NCBI GenBank assembly: GCA_934295165.1
Contig: CAKRAT010000033.1
Coordinates: 1 to 25,144 of the forward strand
From: an uncultured Dorea sp.
GTDB lineage: Bacteria; Bacillota; Clostridia; Lachnospirales; Lachnospiraceae
Reading direction: 5' to 3'
DNA length: 25,144 nt
A program made the position numbers and the translations under genes. Positions 14,003-23,359 of the stretch are shown piece by piece. How positions within the stretch are numbered: the stretch's first letter is position 1; each line of letters opens with the position of its first letter. Below the pieces are notes generated by a model, which had not been told where the DNA came from, searched no databases, and saw only the letters and a program-made list of their open reading frames with translations.

Positions 14003-15235
14003 ATGGCTCGAAATGTATATACAGTAAAACAGGTGAATGCATATATCAAGAATATGTTCACCCAGGACTTTATGCTGAACCGTATCTATGTGAAGGGAGA
14101 AGTCTCTAACTGTAAGTACCACACATCGGGACATATATATTTCTCATTAAAGGATGAGTCCGGAACGATTGCCTGTGTTATGTTTGCGGGGCAGCGAGGC
14201 GGGCTCTCTTTTCATATGAGAGAAGGACAGCAGATCATTGTACTTGGTTCGGTAAATGTCTACGAAAGAACCGGTTCTTACCAGCTTTACGCGGATGAGA
14301 TTCGCCTGGACGGGGAAGGTACGCTCTATGAGAAGTACCAGATGCTGAAACAGGAACTGGAAGAGATGGGTATGTTTGCATCGGAATATAAGAAGGAGAT
14401 TCCGGGATATGCGAAGCGGATCGGCGTTGTGACTGCACCAACGGGAGCAGCAGTCCGGGATATCATCAATATTTCTTCCAGACGTAATCCATATGTGCAG
14501 CTGATTCTTTATCCTGCACAGGTGCAGGGAGAAGGAGCGAAAGAGTCGGTTGTACGAGGAATCCGTATGCTGGAGACGAAGGATGTAGATGTGATCATTG
14601 TCGGAAGAGGCGGCGGTTCGATTGAAGATCTGTGGGCGTTCAATGAAGAAGAAGTGGCCAGGGCAATCTTTGACTGTACGGTTCCGGTCATATCGGCAGT
14701 GGGACATGAGACGGATGTGACGATCGCAGATTACGTGGCAGATCTGCGTGCACCGACACCTTCGGCGGCGGCAGAACTTGCAGTGTGGGATTACAGACAG
14801 GTGGAGAATTATCTGGAAGAATGCAGCCTGCGCATGAAAAGAAGTGTGGCGGGAACCATCCGTATGAACCGGCTTCGGTTAAAAGAGATGGAGACCAGAA
14901 TTTCTTATCTGCATCCGCGTCGCAAGCTGCAGGAACAGCAGCAGAGACTGGCGGAACTAGAGGATGAACTCCGGCTGTTAATGAATGACCGCGTAAAAGA
15001 AGCGAGACACCGTCTGGCGATCCAGATCGAGAAGATGAATGGACTGTCTCCGATTCGGAAACTGAATCAGGGATTCTCTTATGTAGAAGAGACGGATGGC
15101 GGCGTGATAAAAAGTATCCGTCAGGTGAAGAAAGGTGATGAGCTGACGGTATATGTAACAGACGGACTGATCCATGCATCGGTGAAAGATGTGCAGAACA
15201 AAACGTATAATAAGATTGAGGAGTATGAAATATAA
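14003..15235 (+). CDS. xseA: Exodeoxyribonuclease VII large subunit
   Basis: XseA is the catalytic subunit of exonuclease VII, which degrades single-stranded DNA from either end. The 410-residue protein has an N-terminal OB-fold (about 4-100: VKQVNAYIKNMFTQDFMLNRIYVKGEVSNCKYHTSGHIYFSLKD) and a catalytic domain with RIGVVTAPTGAAVRDI, VDVIIVGRGGGSIEDLWAFNEEEVARAI and PVISAVGHETDVTIADYVADLRAPTPSAAAEL. A long helical, XseB-binding C-terminal part follows. AGAGGT precedes the ATG, 13 bases after nusB. Its partner xseB follows 72 bases later; that gap shows no promoter or terminator that I can recognise. Confidence 0.97.
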   Translation: MARNVYTVKQVNAYIKNMFTQDFMLNRIYVKGEVSNCKYHTSGHIYFSLKDESGTIACVMFAGQRGGLSFHMREGQQIIVLGSVNVYERTGSYQLYADEIRLDGEGTLYEKYQMLKQELEEMGMFASEYKKEIPGYAKRIGVVTAPTGAAVRDIINISSRRNPYVQLILYPAQVQGEGAKESVVRGIRMLETKDVDVIIVGRGGGSIEDLWAFNEEEVARAIFDCTVPVISAVGHETDVTIADYVADLRAPTPSAAAELAVWDYRQVENYLEECSLRMKRSVAGTIRMNRLRLKEMETRISYLHPRRKLQEQQQRLAELEDELRLLMNDRVKEARHRLAIQIEKMNGLSPIRKLNQGFSYVEETDGGVIKSIRQVKKGDELTVYVTDGLIHASVKDVQNKTYNKIEEYEI

Positions 15236-15307
15236 GACCTGATAGAAAACAGGGAAAGCATTTCATAATATTCGGAAAATAGAACAGACAGGTATCGGGA
15301 GAAACAA

Positions 15308-15535
15308 ATGGCAGAAAAAAAAGAACAATCTTTGGAAGACCAGAGTCTTGAGGAGATTTTCTCAAGCCTGGAACAGACGATAAAAACGATGGAAGACGGA
15401 GAGATTTCGCTGGAGGAATCTTTTCAGTTGTATCATCGGGGCATGGATATGCTGAAAGCCTGTAACAGCAAGATCGATAAAGTAGAAAAGAAGATGCTGT
15501 TATTAGATGAAGAGGGTGAGGAACATGAATTCTAA
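15308..15535 (+). CDS. xseB: Exodeoxyribonuclease VII small subunit
   Basis: XseB is the small helical subunit that coats the long helix of XseA and is needed for active exonuclease VII. The 75-residue protein carries the family core LEEIFSSLEQTIKTMEDGEISLEESFQLYHRGMDMLKACNSKIDKVEKKMLLL. GGGAG (15297-15301) precedes the ATG. The end overlaps the ispA start by 11 bases, so the DNA-repair and isoprenoid genes are translationally coupled, a gene order common in bacteria without known functional meaning. Confidence 0.96.
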   Translation: MAEKKEQSLEDQSLEEIFSSLEQTIKTMEDGEISLEESFQLYHRGMDMLKACNSKIDKVEKKMLLLDEEGEEHEF

Positions 15536-16427
15536 AGAAGAATTTACAGTGCAGATGAAAAAGAAAGTAACAGAGATCGAAGAAATCCTGAAAATATATC
15601 TTCCGGAGGCGGAAGGATATCAGAAAGTGATCATGGAAGCGATGGAATACAGTCTGATGGCAGGAGGAAAAAGACTGCGTCCGATGCTGATGCGGGAGAC
15701 CTGCAGACTGTTTGGAGAAGAGCCTGCGGCATTACAGCCTTTTATGGCAGCGCTTGAGATGATCCATACATATTCACTGGTGCATGATGATCTTCCGGCG
15801 ATGGATAATGACGAATACCGCAGAGGAAGAAAGACAACACACATCGTATACGGGGAAGATATGGGGATCCTGGCAGGCGATGCACTGCTGAATTATGCGT
15901 TTGAGACGGCATTCCGGGCGTTTGAACAGTCTCCGGAGGACAGCCTTAAGATCGGGCGTGCGCTTACTGTGCTCGGACGAAAAGCCGGCATCTATGGAAT
16001 GATCGGAGGCCAGGTGATCGATGTCAAAGAGACCGGGCATGCGGTTCCAAAGGATGTGCTGGATACCATATACGAACTGAAGACGGGCGCACTTATAGAA
16101 TGCGCTATGATGATCGGTGCGATCCTTGGGGGTGCTTCGGATGAAGAAGTACAGAAAGTAGAAAAGATCGCACATTATGTAGGCGTTGCATTCCAGATCC
16201 AGGATGATATTCTGGATGTGACGAGTACGGAAGAAGTGCTTGGAAAGCCGATCCACAGTGACGAGAAGAATCAGAAGACTACTTATGTGACACTTCTGGG
16301 AATCGGACAGGCACAGAAGAAAGTGGAAGAATTATCGAATGAAGCAATTGATCTGCTTCATCAGTTTACAGGGGAGAATGCGTATCTGGAACAGCTTCTG
16401 ATACAGCTGATTCACAGAGACAGATAA
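15525..16427 (+). CDS. ispA: Polyprenyl synthetase, farnesyl diphosphate synthase type
   Basis: IspA condenses isopentenyl diphosphate with dimethylallyl or geranyl diphosphate to make farnesyl (possibly geranylgeranyl) diphosphate for undecaprenyl carriers and quinone-type lipids. The 300-residue protein shows the first Asp-rich motif DDLPAMDND (88-96) followed by RRGRKTTH, and the second motif QIQDDILD (224-231). Two extra residues between Asp pairs in the first motif are usual for bacterial farnesyl synthases. The start is ATG 15525 (GTGAGGAAC upstream) rather than 15507, which lacks a ribosome binding site. Product chain length cannot be proven from sequence alone. The next gene, dxs, supplies its precursors. 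Confidence 0.94.
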   Translation: MNSKEEFTVQMKKKVTEIEEILKIYLPEAEGYQKVIMEAMEYSLMAGGKRLRPMLMRETCRLFGEEPAALQPFMAALEMIHTYSLVHDDLPAMDNDEYRRGRKTTHIVYGEDMGILAGDALLNYAFETAFRAFEQSPEDSLKIGRALTVLGRKAGIYGMIGGQVIDVKETGHAVPKDVLDTIYELKTGALIECAMMIGAILGGASDEEVQKVEKIAHYVGVAFQIQDDILDVTSTEEVLGKPIHSDEKNQKTTYVTLLGIGQAQKKVEELSNEAIDLLHQFTGENAYLEQLLIQLIHRDR

Positions 16428-16442
16428 AGGGGATACCTTGTT

Positions 16443-18305
16443 ATGTTAGAAAGAATTCAAAAAGCAAATGATATAAAAGATCTGAAGCCGGAAGAACTTC
16501 CGGAACTGGCACAGGAGATCCGAAAGTTCCTGGTCGAGAAGATCAGTAAAACCGGAGGACATCTGGCATCGAATCTCGGTGTAGTAGAGCTTACAATGGC
16601 AATGCATCTGGTCTTTGATCTGCCGAAGGATAAAATCATATGGGATGTAGGACATCAGTCCTATACACATAAGATCCTGACCGGAAGAAAAGACGGATTT
16701 GATGACCTGAGAAAATATGGCGGGATGAGCGGATTCCCGAAGAGAAAAGAAAGTGCATGCGATGCATTTGATACCGGACACAGCTCTACTTCGATTTCGG
16801 CGGGGCTTGGGTATGTATGCGCAAGAGATCTGCAAGGAGAAGATTACAGTGTGATCTCGGTGATCGGAGACGGTTCGCTGACGGGTGGAATGGCATATGA
16901 AGCGCTGAATAATGCATCCACGCTTAAGAAGAATTTTATCATTGTATTGAATGATAATCATATGTCTATTTCGGAAAACGTCGGAGGGATGTCGGATTAT
17001 CTGGCAAAGCTGCGCACGGCGGACTTCTATACAGATCTGAAAAAAGGTGTGACAAATGTACTGCATAATGTTCCGGTCGTGGGAGATCCCGTGATCGAGC
17101 GTATCCGCAAGACCAAGAGCAGCCTCAAACAGCTGATCGTTCCTGGGATGTTCTTTGAAGACATGGGAATCACCTATCTGGGACCGATACAGGGGCATAA
17201 TATCCCGGCGATGGTACGTGCATTTAAAGAGGCAAGAAAGATTGAAGGACCGGTATTGCTTCATGTAATTACCAAAAAAGGAAAAGGATACGGGCCGGCA
17301 GAAGAAAAGCCGGAAAAATTCCATGGGATCGGACCGTTCCGGGTAGAGACGGGAGAACCGGAAAATCCGAAAAAGAAAGATACGTATACAGATGTTTTTT
17401 GTAAAGTAATGTGCGATGAGGCGGCAAGAAACGATAAGCTTGCAGCGATCACAGCAGCAATGGAAGACGGCACGGGACTTGCAGGATTCCGGAAAAAATA
17501 TCCGGACCGCTTTTTTGATGTGGGAATTGCAGAAGAACATGCAGTGACATTTGCGGCAGGACTTGCGGCAGGTGGAATAAAGCCGGTATTTGCCGTGTAT
17601 TCGTCATTCTTACAGCGGGCATATGACCAGATGATCCATGATGTGGCACTTCAGAATCTTCCGGTAATGTTCGCAGTAGACCGTGCAGGTCTGGTGGGAA
17701 ACGACGGGGAGACTCATCAGGGAATCTTTGACCTGTCCTATTTAAGCAGTATTCCCAATATGGTGGTATTGTCGCCGAAGCATAAATGGGAACTGGCTGA
17801 TATGATAAGGTTCGGCATCGCATATGATGGCCCGGTCGCCATCAGATATCCTAGAGGCAGTGCATGCGATGCCTGTCCGGAATTCAGAAGTCCGGTAGTA
17901 TACGGAAAGAGTGAAATGCTATACGAAGAACGGGAGATTGCAGTGATCTTTGTCGGACATATGTTTGGCGAGGCGCTGGAGGTCAGAAAACAGTTAAAAG
18001 AAGCCGGATATCACTGCTCGCTGGTCAATGCAAGATTTGTAAAACCACTGGATACAGAGATGTTGGATCACCTGACAGAGCAGCACAAGCTGATCGTTAC
18101 GATCGAAGAAAATGTAAGATCCGGCGGATTCGGTGAACATGTAACAGAGTATCTGATGAGGACGGGTTCAGATACGAGAGTGCAGATCCTGGCACTTCCG
18201 GATGAATATATAGAGCATGGCAATGTGGAGATTCTGCGCAAAGAGACTGGCCTGGATGTAGAGACCATGACAGCGAAGATCCGTAAGTTATATGAGACAT
18301 TATAG
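16443..18305 (+). CDS. dxs: 1-deoxy-D-xylulose-5-phosphate synthase
   Basis: Dxs joins pyruvate and glyceraldehyde 3-phosphate with thiamine diphosphate and is the first step of the MEP isoprenoid pathway (also feeding thiamine and pyridoxal synthesis). The 620-residue protein has HQSYTHKILTGR (71-82), the ThDP-binding GDGSLTGGMAYEALNN (142-157), the catalytic Glu364 in DVGIAEEHAVTF, and DRAGLVGNDGETHQG. The C-terminal transketolase domain includes TIEENVRSGGFGEHV. AAGGGG lies about ten bases before the ATG, 15 bases after ispA, so one transcript links both enzymes. Confidence 0.97.
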   Translation: MLERIQKANDIKDLKPEELPELAQEIRKFLVEKISKTGGHLASNLGVVELTMAMHLVFDLPKDKIIWDVGHQSYTHKILTGRKDGFDDLRKYGGMSGFPKRKESACDAFDTGHSSTSISAGLGYVCARDLQGEDYSVISVIGDGSLTGGMAYEALNNASTLKKNFIIVLNDNHMSISENVGGMSDYLAKLRTADFYTDLKKGVTNVLHNVPVVGDPVIERIRKTKSSLKQLIVPGMFFEDMGITYLGPIQGHNIPAMVRAFKEARKIEGPVLLHVITKKGKGYGPAEEKPEKFHGIGPFRVETGEPENPKKKDTYTDVFCKVMCDEAARNDKLAAITAAMEDGTGLAGFRKKYPDRFFDVGIAEEHAVTFAAGLAAGGIKPVFAVYSSFLQRAYDQMIHDVALQNLPVMFAVDRAGLVGNDGETHQGIFDLSYLSSIPNMVVLSPKHKWELADMIRFGIAYDGPVAIRYPRGSACDACPEFRSPVVYGKSEMLYEEREIAVIFVGHMFGEALEVRKQLKEAGYHCSLVNARFVKPLDTEMLDHLTEQHKLIVTIEENVRSGGFGEHVTEYLMRTGSDTRVQILALPDEYIEHGNVEILRKETGLDVETMTAKIRKLYETL

Positions 18306-18336
18306 ATATGTGACACGATAGATAACAGGAGAGATT

Positions 18337-19146
18337 ATGAAAGAACGATTAGACGTATTACTGGTAAAGAGAAATCTGGCAGCTTCCAGAGAAAAGGCAA
18401 AAGCCATCATTATGTCCGGAATCGTATATGTAGATGGGCAAAAAGAAGACAAGGCAGGGACTACTTTTCCGGAAGAAGCTATGATCGAAGTACGCGGACA
18501 TACGCTTCCGTATGTCAGCCGGGGAGGACTGAAGCTGGAAAAAGCAATTAAGAACTTTGATGTGAACGTAGAAGGAAAAGTATGTACAGATGTAGGCTCT
18601 TCCACGGGCGGGTTCACAGACTGCATGCTGCAGAATGGTGCGGTAAAGGTATTTGCTATAGATGTGGGACGCGGACAGCTTGACTGGAAATTAAGACAGG
18701 ATCCACGCGTAGTGTGTATGGAAAAGACGAATATCCGTTACGTGACACCGGAAGATATCGGGGAACCGGTGCAGTTTTCATCCATTGACGTATCTTTTAT
18801 CTCGCTTACGAAAGTACTGCTTCCTATCCGTAATTATCTGACGGATGAAGGACAGATCGTAGCATTGATCAAGCCGCAGTTCGAGGCAGGCAGGGAAAAG
18901 GTTGGAAAGAAAGGCGTTGTACGTGAGAAGAGTACACATATAGAAGTGATTCACAAAGTGATCGATTATGCAATGTCTATTGGATTTGAAGTGCTGAATC
19001 TGGAATTTTCTCCGATCAAAGGACCGGAAGGCAATATCGAATATCTGGTCCACTTACAGAAATGTGAAGCAACTGACAGAATCTCGCCGCAGATCGATGT
19101 TGAAAAGACGGTAGATTTGTCATTTGCTACACTTGCGAAAGGTTAG
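18337..19146 (+). CDS. tlyA: TlyA family 23S/16S rRNA 2'-O-methyltransferase (S4 + FtsJ domains)
   Basis: The 269-residue protein starts with an S4 RNA-binding domain (RLDVLLVKRNLAASREKAKAIIMSGIVYVDG, 4-34), then an FtsJ/RrmJ-like fold with the SAM site DVGSSTGGFTDCML (85-98), FAIDVGRGQLDWKLR and IDVSFISL. In mycobacteria TlyA methylates 16S C1409 and 23S C1920 and was first called a hemolysin. Firmicute relatives (YqxC) sit, as here, beside nadK, argR and recN, and their exact target is less certain. GGAGAG precedes the ATG. The symbol follows the family; substrate is inferred. Confidence 0.92.
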   Translation: MKERLDVLLVKRNLAASREKAKAIIMSGIVYVDGQKEDKAGTTFPEEAMIEVRGHTLPYVSRGGLKLEKAIKNFDVNVEGKVCTDVGSSTGGFTDCMLQNGAVKVFAIDVGRGQLDWKLRQDPRVVCMEKTNIRYVTPEDIGEPVQFSSIDVSFISLTKVLLPIRNYLTDEGQIVALIKPQFEAGREKVGKKGVVREKSTHIEVIHKVIDYAMSIGFEVLNLEFSPIKGPEGNIEYLVHLQKCEATDRISPQIDVEKTVDLSFATLAKG

Positions 19147-19152
19147 AGGCAG

Positions 19153-19992
19153 ATGTTAAAAAAGTTTTGGATCGTTACCAATGACGGGAAAGATACGAAT
19201 CATGCGGTGACAGGAAAAGTAAAAGAATTGCTGGAGATAGCAGGAAGAAGCTGTGCATTGTGTGAAAAGGATGCTGAAAAGAATATTATCAGGGAACGGA
19301 TCCCGGACATGATGGACTGTGCAATCGTGATCGGCGGTGACGGAAGCCTGATTGAAGTGGCAAGAACACTTTGGAAAAGAGATGTTCCGATCCTGGGTAT
19401 CAATATGGGAACGCTTGGGTATCTTACAGAAGTAGAAGTGAATAATCTGGAAGAAGATATCACGCAGATGCTGCAGGGTGATTATCTGTATGAAGAACGC
19501 ATGATGCTAGAAGGAACATTTCAGGATGGAAAAAAGGATGTGGCGTTAAATGATATTGTTGTGTCGCGAAGGGGCGATGACCTGCGCATTATTTATTTCA
19601 AATTGTTTGTAAACGGGGAGCTTTTGAATTCTTACGAGGCGGATGGAATTATCATATCCACACCGACCGGCTCTACGGCATACAATCTGTCGGCCGGAGG
19701 TCCGATCGTGGAACCGACAGCTTCACTTACCGTGATCACACCAATCTGCTCTCATGCATTGAATACAAGAAGTATTGTTCTGTCTTCGGACGATGAGATC
19801 GTGATTGAGATCGGGGAGGGACGAAGAGGAAATATCGAAAAAGTGCTGGTCACATTTGACGGTGCGACCAGTGTGCCACTTCAGACAGGAGATAAGCTGA
19901 CGATCTGTAAGGCAGAAAAGACGACAAAGATAATGAAGATCAATAAAATCAGTTTTTTGGAAATATTACGGAGAAAGATGAAGGGAAATTGA
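19153..19992 (+). CDS. nadK: NAD kinase
   Basis: NadK phosphorylates NAD to NADP using ATP or polyphosphate. The 279-residue protein shows the GGDGSLIEVAR motif (61-71), GINMGTLGYLTEV (82-94), ALNDIVVSR and the NAD-binding DGIIISTPTGSTAYNLSAGGPIV (164-186). The start lies six bases past the tlyA stop with GAGG in between, so the two are tightly coupled. The stop is four bases before argR. Length and motifs are normal. Confidence 0.96.
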   Translation: MLKKFWIVTNDGKDTNHAVTGKVKELLEIAGRSCALCEKDAEKNIIRERIPDMMDCAIVIGGDGSLIEVARTLWKRDVPILGINMGTLGYLTEVEVNNLEEDITQMLQGDYLYEERMMLEGTFQDGKKDVALNDIVVSRRGDDLRIIYFKLFVNGELLNSYEADGIIISTPTGSTAYNLSAGGPIVEPTASLTVITPICSHALNTRSIVLSSDDEIVIEIGEGRRGNIEKVLVTFDGATSVPLQTGDKLTICKAEKTTKIMKINKISFLEILRRKMKGN

Positions 19993-19996
19993 TGAG

Positions 19997-20446
19997 ATGA
20001 AAGTAAACAGACATGCGAAGATCATAGAACTGATCAACAAATATCATATTGAAACGCAGGAAGAACTGGCAGAATATCTGAACCGGGAAGGGTTTAAAGT
20101 AACACAGGCAACGGTATCCAGAGATATCCGGGACCTGAAGCTTACAAAGATACCGTCTGAGAACGGCAAGCAGAGATATGCACTGCACCAGCATCATGAG
20201 AGCGCAATGAGTGAAAAATATATCCGTGTCTTAAGAGAAGGATACTTGTCCATGGATATGGCGCAGAATATCCTGGTGATCAAGACAGTAGCGGGAATGG
20301 CAAGTGCGGTATGTGCGGCACTGGATGCAATGAAATGGAATGAGATTGTCGGAAGCATTGCCGGGGATGACACGATCATGTGCGCGATCCGAAGCGTGGA
20401 TGATACGGTGAAGGTAATGGACAAGATCAGCAAGATTATCTTATAG
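19997..20446 (+). CDS. argR: Arginine repressor / regulator
   Basis: ArgR (AhrC) is the hexameric arginine-dependent regulator of arginine synthesis and breakdown. The 149-residue protein has an N-terminal winged helix with KVTQATVSRDIRDLKLTKI (34-52; Ser41-Arg42 are the DNA contacts). The C-terminal oligomerisation and arginine-binding core includes NILVIKTVAGMASAVCAALD and GSIAGDDTIMCAIRS (Asp124-Asp125). It lies far from any arginine gene here; its place beside recN is conserved in Firmicutes, so it is a global regulator in a housekeeping operon. Spacing to nadK is four bases. Confidence 0.96.
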   Translation: MKVNRHAKIIELINKYHIETQEELAEYLNREGFKVTQATVSRDIRDLKLTKIPSENGKQRYALHQHHESAMSEKYIRVLREGYLSMDMAQNILVIKTVAGMASAVCAALDAMKWNEIVGSIAGDDTIMCAIRSVDDTVKVMDKISKIIL

Positions 20447-20454
20447 GAGGATGC

Positions 20455-22128
20455 ATGTTACAATATTTGCATGTGAAAAACCTGGCTTTGATCGATGAGA
20501 TCGAAGTGGAGTTCGGCAGAGGGCTGAACATATTAACTGGAGAGACCGGTGCCGGGAAGTCGATCATTCTTGGCTCGGTCAATCTTGCTCTTGGCGGAAG
20601 ATATACGAAAGATATTCTCCGTCAGGGAACAAGATATGGACTGGTAGAATTGACATTTTCAGTAGAAAATGAGCGGCAGGTCCGCAGATTAAAAGAACTG
20701 GATATTTACCCGGAGGATGGGTTTGTTACGTTGCAGAGAAGGCTGATGGAAGGAAGAAGTGTCAGCAAGATCAATGGAGAGACCGTACAGATGGCAACGC
20801 TTAAGGCGGTATCGTCCATTCTGATCGATATTCACGGACAACACGAACACCAGTCCCTGCTTTATAAAAAGAATCATCTGACAATCGTCGATGCATTCGC
20901 AGGAGAAGAGACGAAAAAGCAGAAAGAAAAAGTAGCAGAGATGTGGCGGCAGTATAAAGAAAAATTAAAAGAACTGTCGGAAGCAGGGGCAGATGAATCT
21001 GAACGGGCAAAGGAACTGGCTTTTCTGCGGTTTGAAGTTGATGAGATCGTACAGGCAGAATTAAACGAACACGAAGATGAAGAACTGGAGACACTTTACC
21101 GACGTATGTGCAATGGAAAGAAGATTGCCGAGAGTGTTATGGAATGTTATCAGTATACGGGTGAAGACGGAGAAAGTGCGAGCGAAAAGCTTGGAAGAGC
21201 ACTCAGGGTACTGGCAGAATCTGCTGATGCTGATGAGCAGCTTTCACAGTTATATATCCAGCTTGCGGATGTAGATAATCTGCTGAATGATTTTAATCAT
21301 GAACTGGCAGAATATCAGAAAAACTGTGAATTCCCGGATGAGGAATTCTATGAGACGGAGAAACGTCTGAACGAGATCAATCATCTGAAAACGAAGTACG
21401 GAAATTCTTATGAAGAGATCATGATGTACTGTAGGAAACAGGAGAAACGGATTGAGATTCTGGAAAATTATGATGCATATATGCAGGAACTGAAGACATC
21501 CTGTGAGCAGATGGAACAGAAATATCTGGAACTGGCCGGGAAGCTGTCGGCACTTCGGAAGAAGAAAGCGGAAATGCTGGAAAAGAAGATCCGGAAAGGT
21601 CTCGAGGATCTGAACTTTGAACAGGTACAGTTTGAGATCCGTTTTGCGGAAAAGAAGGAATATTCCAAAGATGGTATCGATGATGTGGAATTCCGTATTT
21701 CCCTGAATCAGGGGCAGCAGGTGAAGCCATTGACAGAAGTGGCTTCCGGAGGGGAACTTTCGAGAATTATGCTGGCAATAAAAGCAGTAATGGCAGATAA
21801 AGATGAGATAGAGACACTGATCTTTGACGAGATTGATGTCGGAATCAGCGGGCGTACTGCGCAGAAGGTTTCAGAAAAGATGGCATTGATCGGAAAAGGA
21901 CATCAGGTCATCTGTATTACACATCTGGCGCAGATCGCGGCTATGGCGGATCAGCATTTCCTGATTGAAAAGAAGACAGAAGATGCGGTGACACGTACGC
22001 ATATCTATCCATTGGATGAAGAAAAGTCGGTGGAAGAGCTGGCAAGAATCTTAGGTGGTGCCAAGATTACAGATACGGTGATGCGAAGCGCCAGAGAGAT
22101 GAAAAATCTGGCACTGCAGATGAAATAA
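20455..22128 (+). CDS. recN: DNA repair protein RecN
   Basis: RecN is an SMC-like ATPase recruited early to double-strand breaks. The 557-residue protein has Walker A GETGAGKS (29-36), HGQHEHQSLL, a central coiled coil (about 155-370), the ABC signature ASGGELSR near residue 430, Walker B TLIFDEIDVGISG near 455, and the ITHLAQIAAMADQHFLIEK switch. TAGGAGG overlaps the argR stop and lies four bases before the ATG. It is the last gene of the long operon, followed by a terminator. No LexA-type site was sought beyond a quick look, and none was obvious. Confidence 0.97.
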   Translation: MLQYLHVKNLALIDEIEVEFGRGLNILTGETGAGKSIILGSVNLALGGRYTKDILRQGTRYGLVELTFSVENERQVRRLKELDIYPEDGFVTLQRRLMEGRSVSKINGETVQMATLKAVSSILIDIHGQHEHQSLLYKKNHLTIVDAFAGEETKKQKEKVAEMWRQYKEKLKELSEAGADESERAKELAFLRFEVDEIVQAELNEHEDEELETLYRRMCNGKKIAESVMECYQYTGEDGESASEKLGRALRVLAESADADEQLSQLYIQLADVDNLLNDFNHELAEYQKNCEFPDEEFYETEKRLNEINHLKTKYGNSYEEIMMYCRKQEKRIEILENYDAYMQELKTSCEQMEQKYLELAGKLSALRKKKAEMLEKKIRKGLEDLNFEQVQFEIRFAEKKEYSKDGIDDVEFRISLNQGQQVKPLTEVASGGELSRIMLAIKAVMADKDEIETLIFDEIDVGISGRTAQKVSEKMALIGKGHQVICITHLAQIAAMADQHFLIEKKTEDAVTRTHIYPLDEEKSVEELARILGGAKITDTVMRSAREMKNLALQMK

Positions 22129-22158
22129 AAACGAAATAAAAAGCATAAGAGATACCGA

Positions 22159-22176
22159 GTATTTTTTCGAAAATAC
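22159..22176 (+). repeat. Small UUCG-type hairpin after recN
   Basis: GTATTTT (22159-22165) pairs with AAAATAC (22170-22176) around TTCG. UUCG loops are unusually stable. It has no T run of its own, so it may protect the recN 3' end rather than terminate. Confidence 0.45.
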
Positions 22177-22184
22177 CATATACT

Positions 22185-22218
22185 AAGACAGACATTTGTA
22201 AAAGAGTGTCTGTTTTTT
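22185..22218 (+). terminator. Rho-independent terminator after recN
   Basis: AAGACAGACA (22185-22194) pairs with TGTCTGTTTT (22207-22216) with one G-U, ending in a T run to 22218. It closes the asp23-recN operon and isolates spoIVB. Confidence 0.82.
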
Positions 22219-22224
22219 ATCGTC

Positions 22225-22252
22225 TGCATTGTCAGTTTTTTGTACATACGCT
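22225..22252 (+). promoter_or_regulatory. Possible sporulation-sigma promoter for spoIVB
   Basis: TGCATT (22225-22230) and CATACGCT (22245-22252) lie between the recN terminator and spoIVB. The second resembles sigma-E and, less well, sigma-G -10 boxes. In B. subtilis spoIVB is read by sigma-F and sigma-G. No sigma-A promoter is visible. The match is imperfect and the spacing is short. Confidence 0.3.
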
Positions 22253-22285
22253 TTGCGGATGAAAGATAAGATAGGGGTGTGGGAT

Positions 22286-23350
22286 ATGAGAAAATACTGG
22301 TATCGCAGATGTTTGATCATGCTGCTTGTATTGTCTGTCCTTTGTTATACAGGATATACAATCAGGGAGCAGCAGGAACAGGAAAGAAAAGAAGAAGTAA
22401 GTGCAGACACCGTGTCTTCAGATACCGTGATCCCGGGAGGAATGCCAATCGGAATCTACCTGGAGACGGAAGGTGTCATGGTACTCGGCACAGAGAAGAT
22501 TACCGGACCGGACGGGGAACGGCAGGAGCCGGCCAGGCATCTGGTGAAGACCGGGGATTATATTGTGGAATGCAACGGAACAAAGATTACCGATAAAAAG
22601 AAACTGCAGGATACTTTGAAAAAGCTGGATGCAGAAGAAGTGATTCTGAAACTCCGGAGAAATTCCGAATATCTGGATGTAAAGGTAAAGCCAGTGCGGA
22701 ATAAAAAGAATCAGTATATGCTTGGAATCTGGGTAAGAGATAATGCACAGGGACTTGGCACCGTGACATTTCTGAATGCCGACAGCTGCTTTGGGGCACT
22801 GGGACATGGAATCCATGACACAGATACGAATACTCTGATGGAAATCAAGGATGGAAGAGTTTATGAAACAAGCATCCGCAGTATCCAGAAAGGAACAGGC
22901 GGGGAACCAGGTGGGATTGAAGGAATCATTGTATATAACCGGTATAATGTTCTGGGAACCATTGAAAAAAACACAGACTGTGGGATATTCGGAACGCTTG
23001 ACCGTACAGACAATCTGTTCCGAAATACAGATCCGGTCAGCATTATGCCGACAGATGAGATAAAAAAAGGAGATGCAGTTATTCGGTGCTGCGTAGAAGG
23101 AAAAGTAAAAGAATACAAGATTCGTATAACAAAAATTGACAAACATACGAAAGAAGAAAATAAAGGTCTGGAGATTGAAGTGACAGATTCGGAACTCCTT
23201 GGAATTACAGGCGGAATCATACAGGGAATGTCAGGAGCACCCATCCTTCAGGATGGGAAACTTGCCGGTGCGGTTACACATGTATTCGTCAATGATCCGG
23301 CGAAGGGATATGGGATTTTTATCGGAAACATGCTGAAATATGTAGAATAA
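22286..23350 (+). CDS. spoIVB: SpoIVB serine peptidase (S55 family)
   Basis: SpoIVB is secreted from the forespore into the intermembrane space, where it starts the signal that activates SpoIVF and pro-sigma-K. The 354-residue protein has a basic start and signal/anchor helix (about 8-24), a PDZ domain (about 50-138), and an S55 peptidase domain. Catalytic His174 lies in GALGHGIHD and Ser316 in QGMSGAPI, 142 residues apart as in Bacillus SpoIVB; Asp301 is the likely third residue. The serine motif reads GMSGAP where GMSGSP is common; the catalytic Ser is kept. ATG 22286 has GGGGTG upstream; a longer open frame from 22229 lacks a ribosome binding site and would spoil the signal peptide. Confidence 0.95.
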   Translation: MRKYWYRRCLIMLLVLSVLCYTGYTIREQQEQERKEEVSADTVSSDTVIPGGMPIGIYLETEGVMVLGTEKITGPDGERQEPARHLVKTGDYIVECNGTKITDKKKLQDTLKKLDAEEVILKLRRNSEYLDVKVKPVRNKKNQYMLGIWVRDNAQGLGTVTFLNADSCFGALGHGIHDTDTNTLMEIKDGRVYETSIRSIQKGTGGEPGGIEGIIVYNRYNVLGTIEKNTDCGIFGTLDRTDNLFRNTDPVSIMPTDEIKKGDAVIRCCVEGKVKEYKIRITKIDKHTKEENKGLEIEVTDSELLGITGGIIQGMSGAPILQDGKLAGAVTHVFVNDPAKGYGIFIGNMLKYVE

Positions 23351-23359
23351 TCAGAATAT

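Noticed and set aside
16446..17540. Long open frame (364 codons) on the minus strand opposite dxs
   Set aside because: It lies wholly opposite a conserved gene, has no good ribosome binding site, and its Cys/Arg/Phe/Ile-rich composition is typical of antisense translation of this genome's codon use.
22229..22285. Longer N-terminus for SpoIVB
   Set aside because: No ribosome binding site precedes it; it would place a polar stretch before the signal/anchor helix and it overlaps the promoter-like region.
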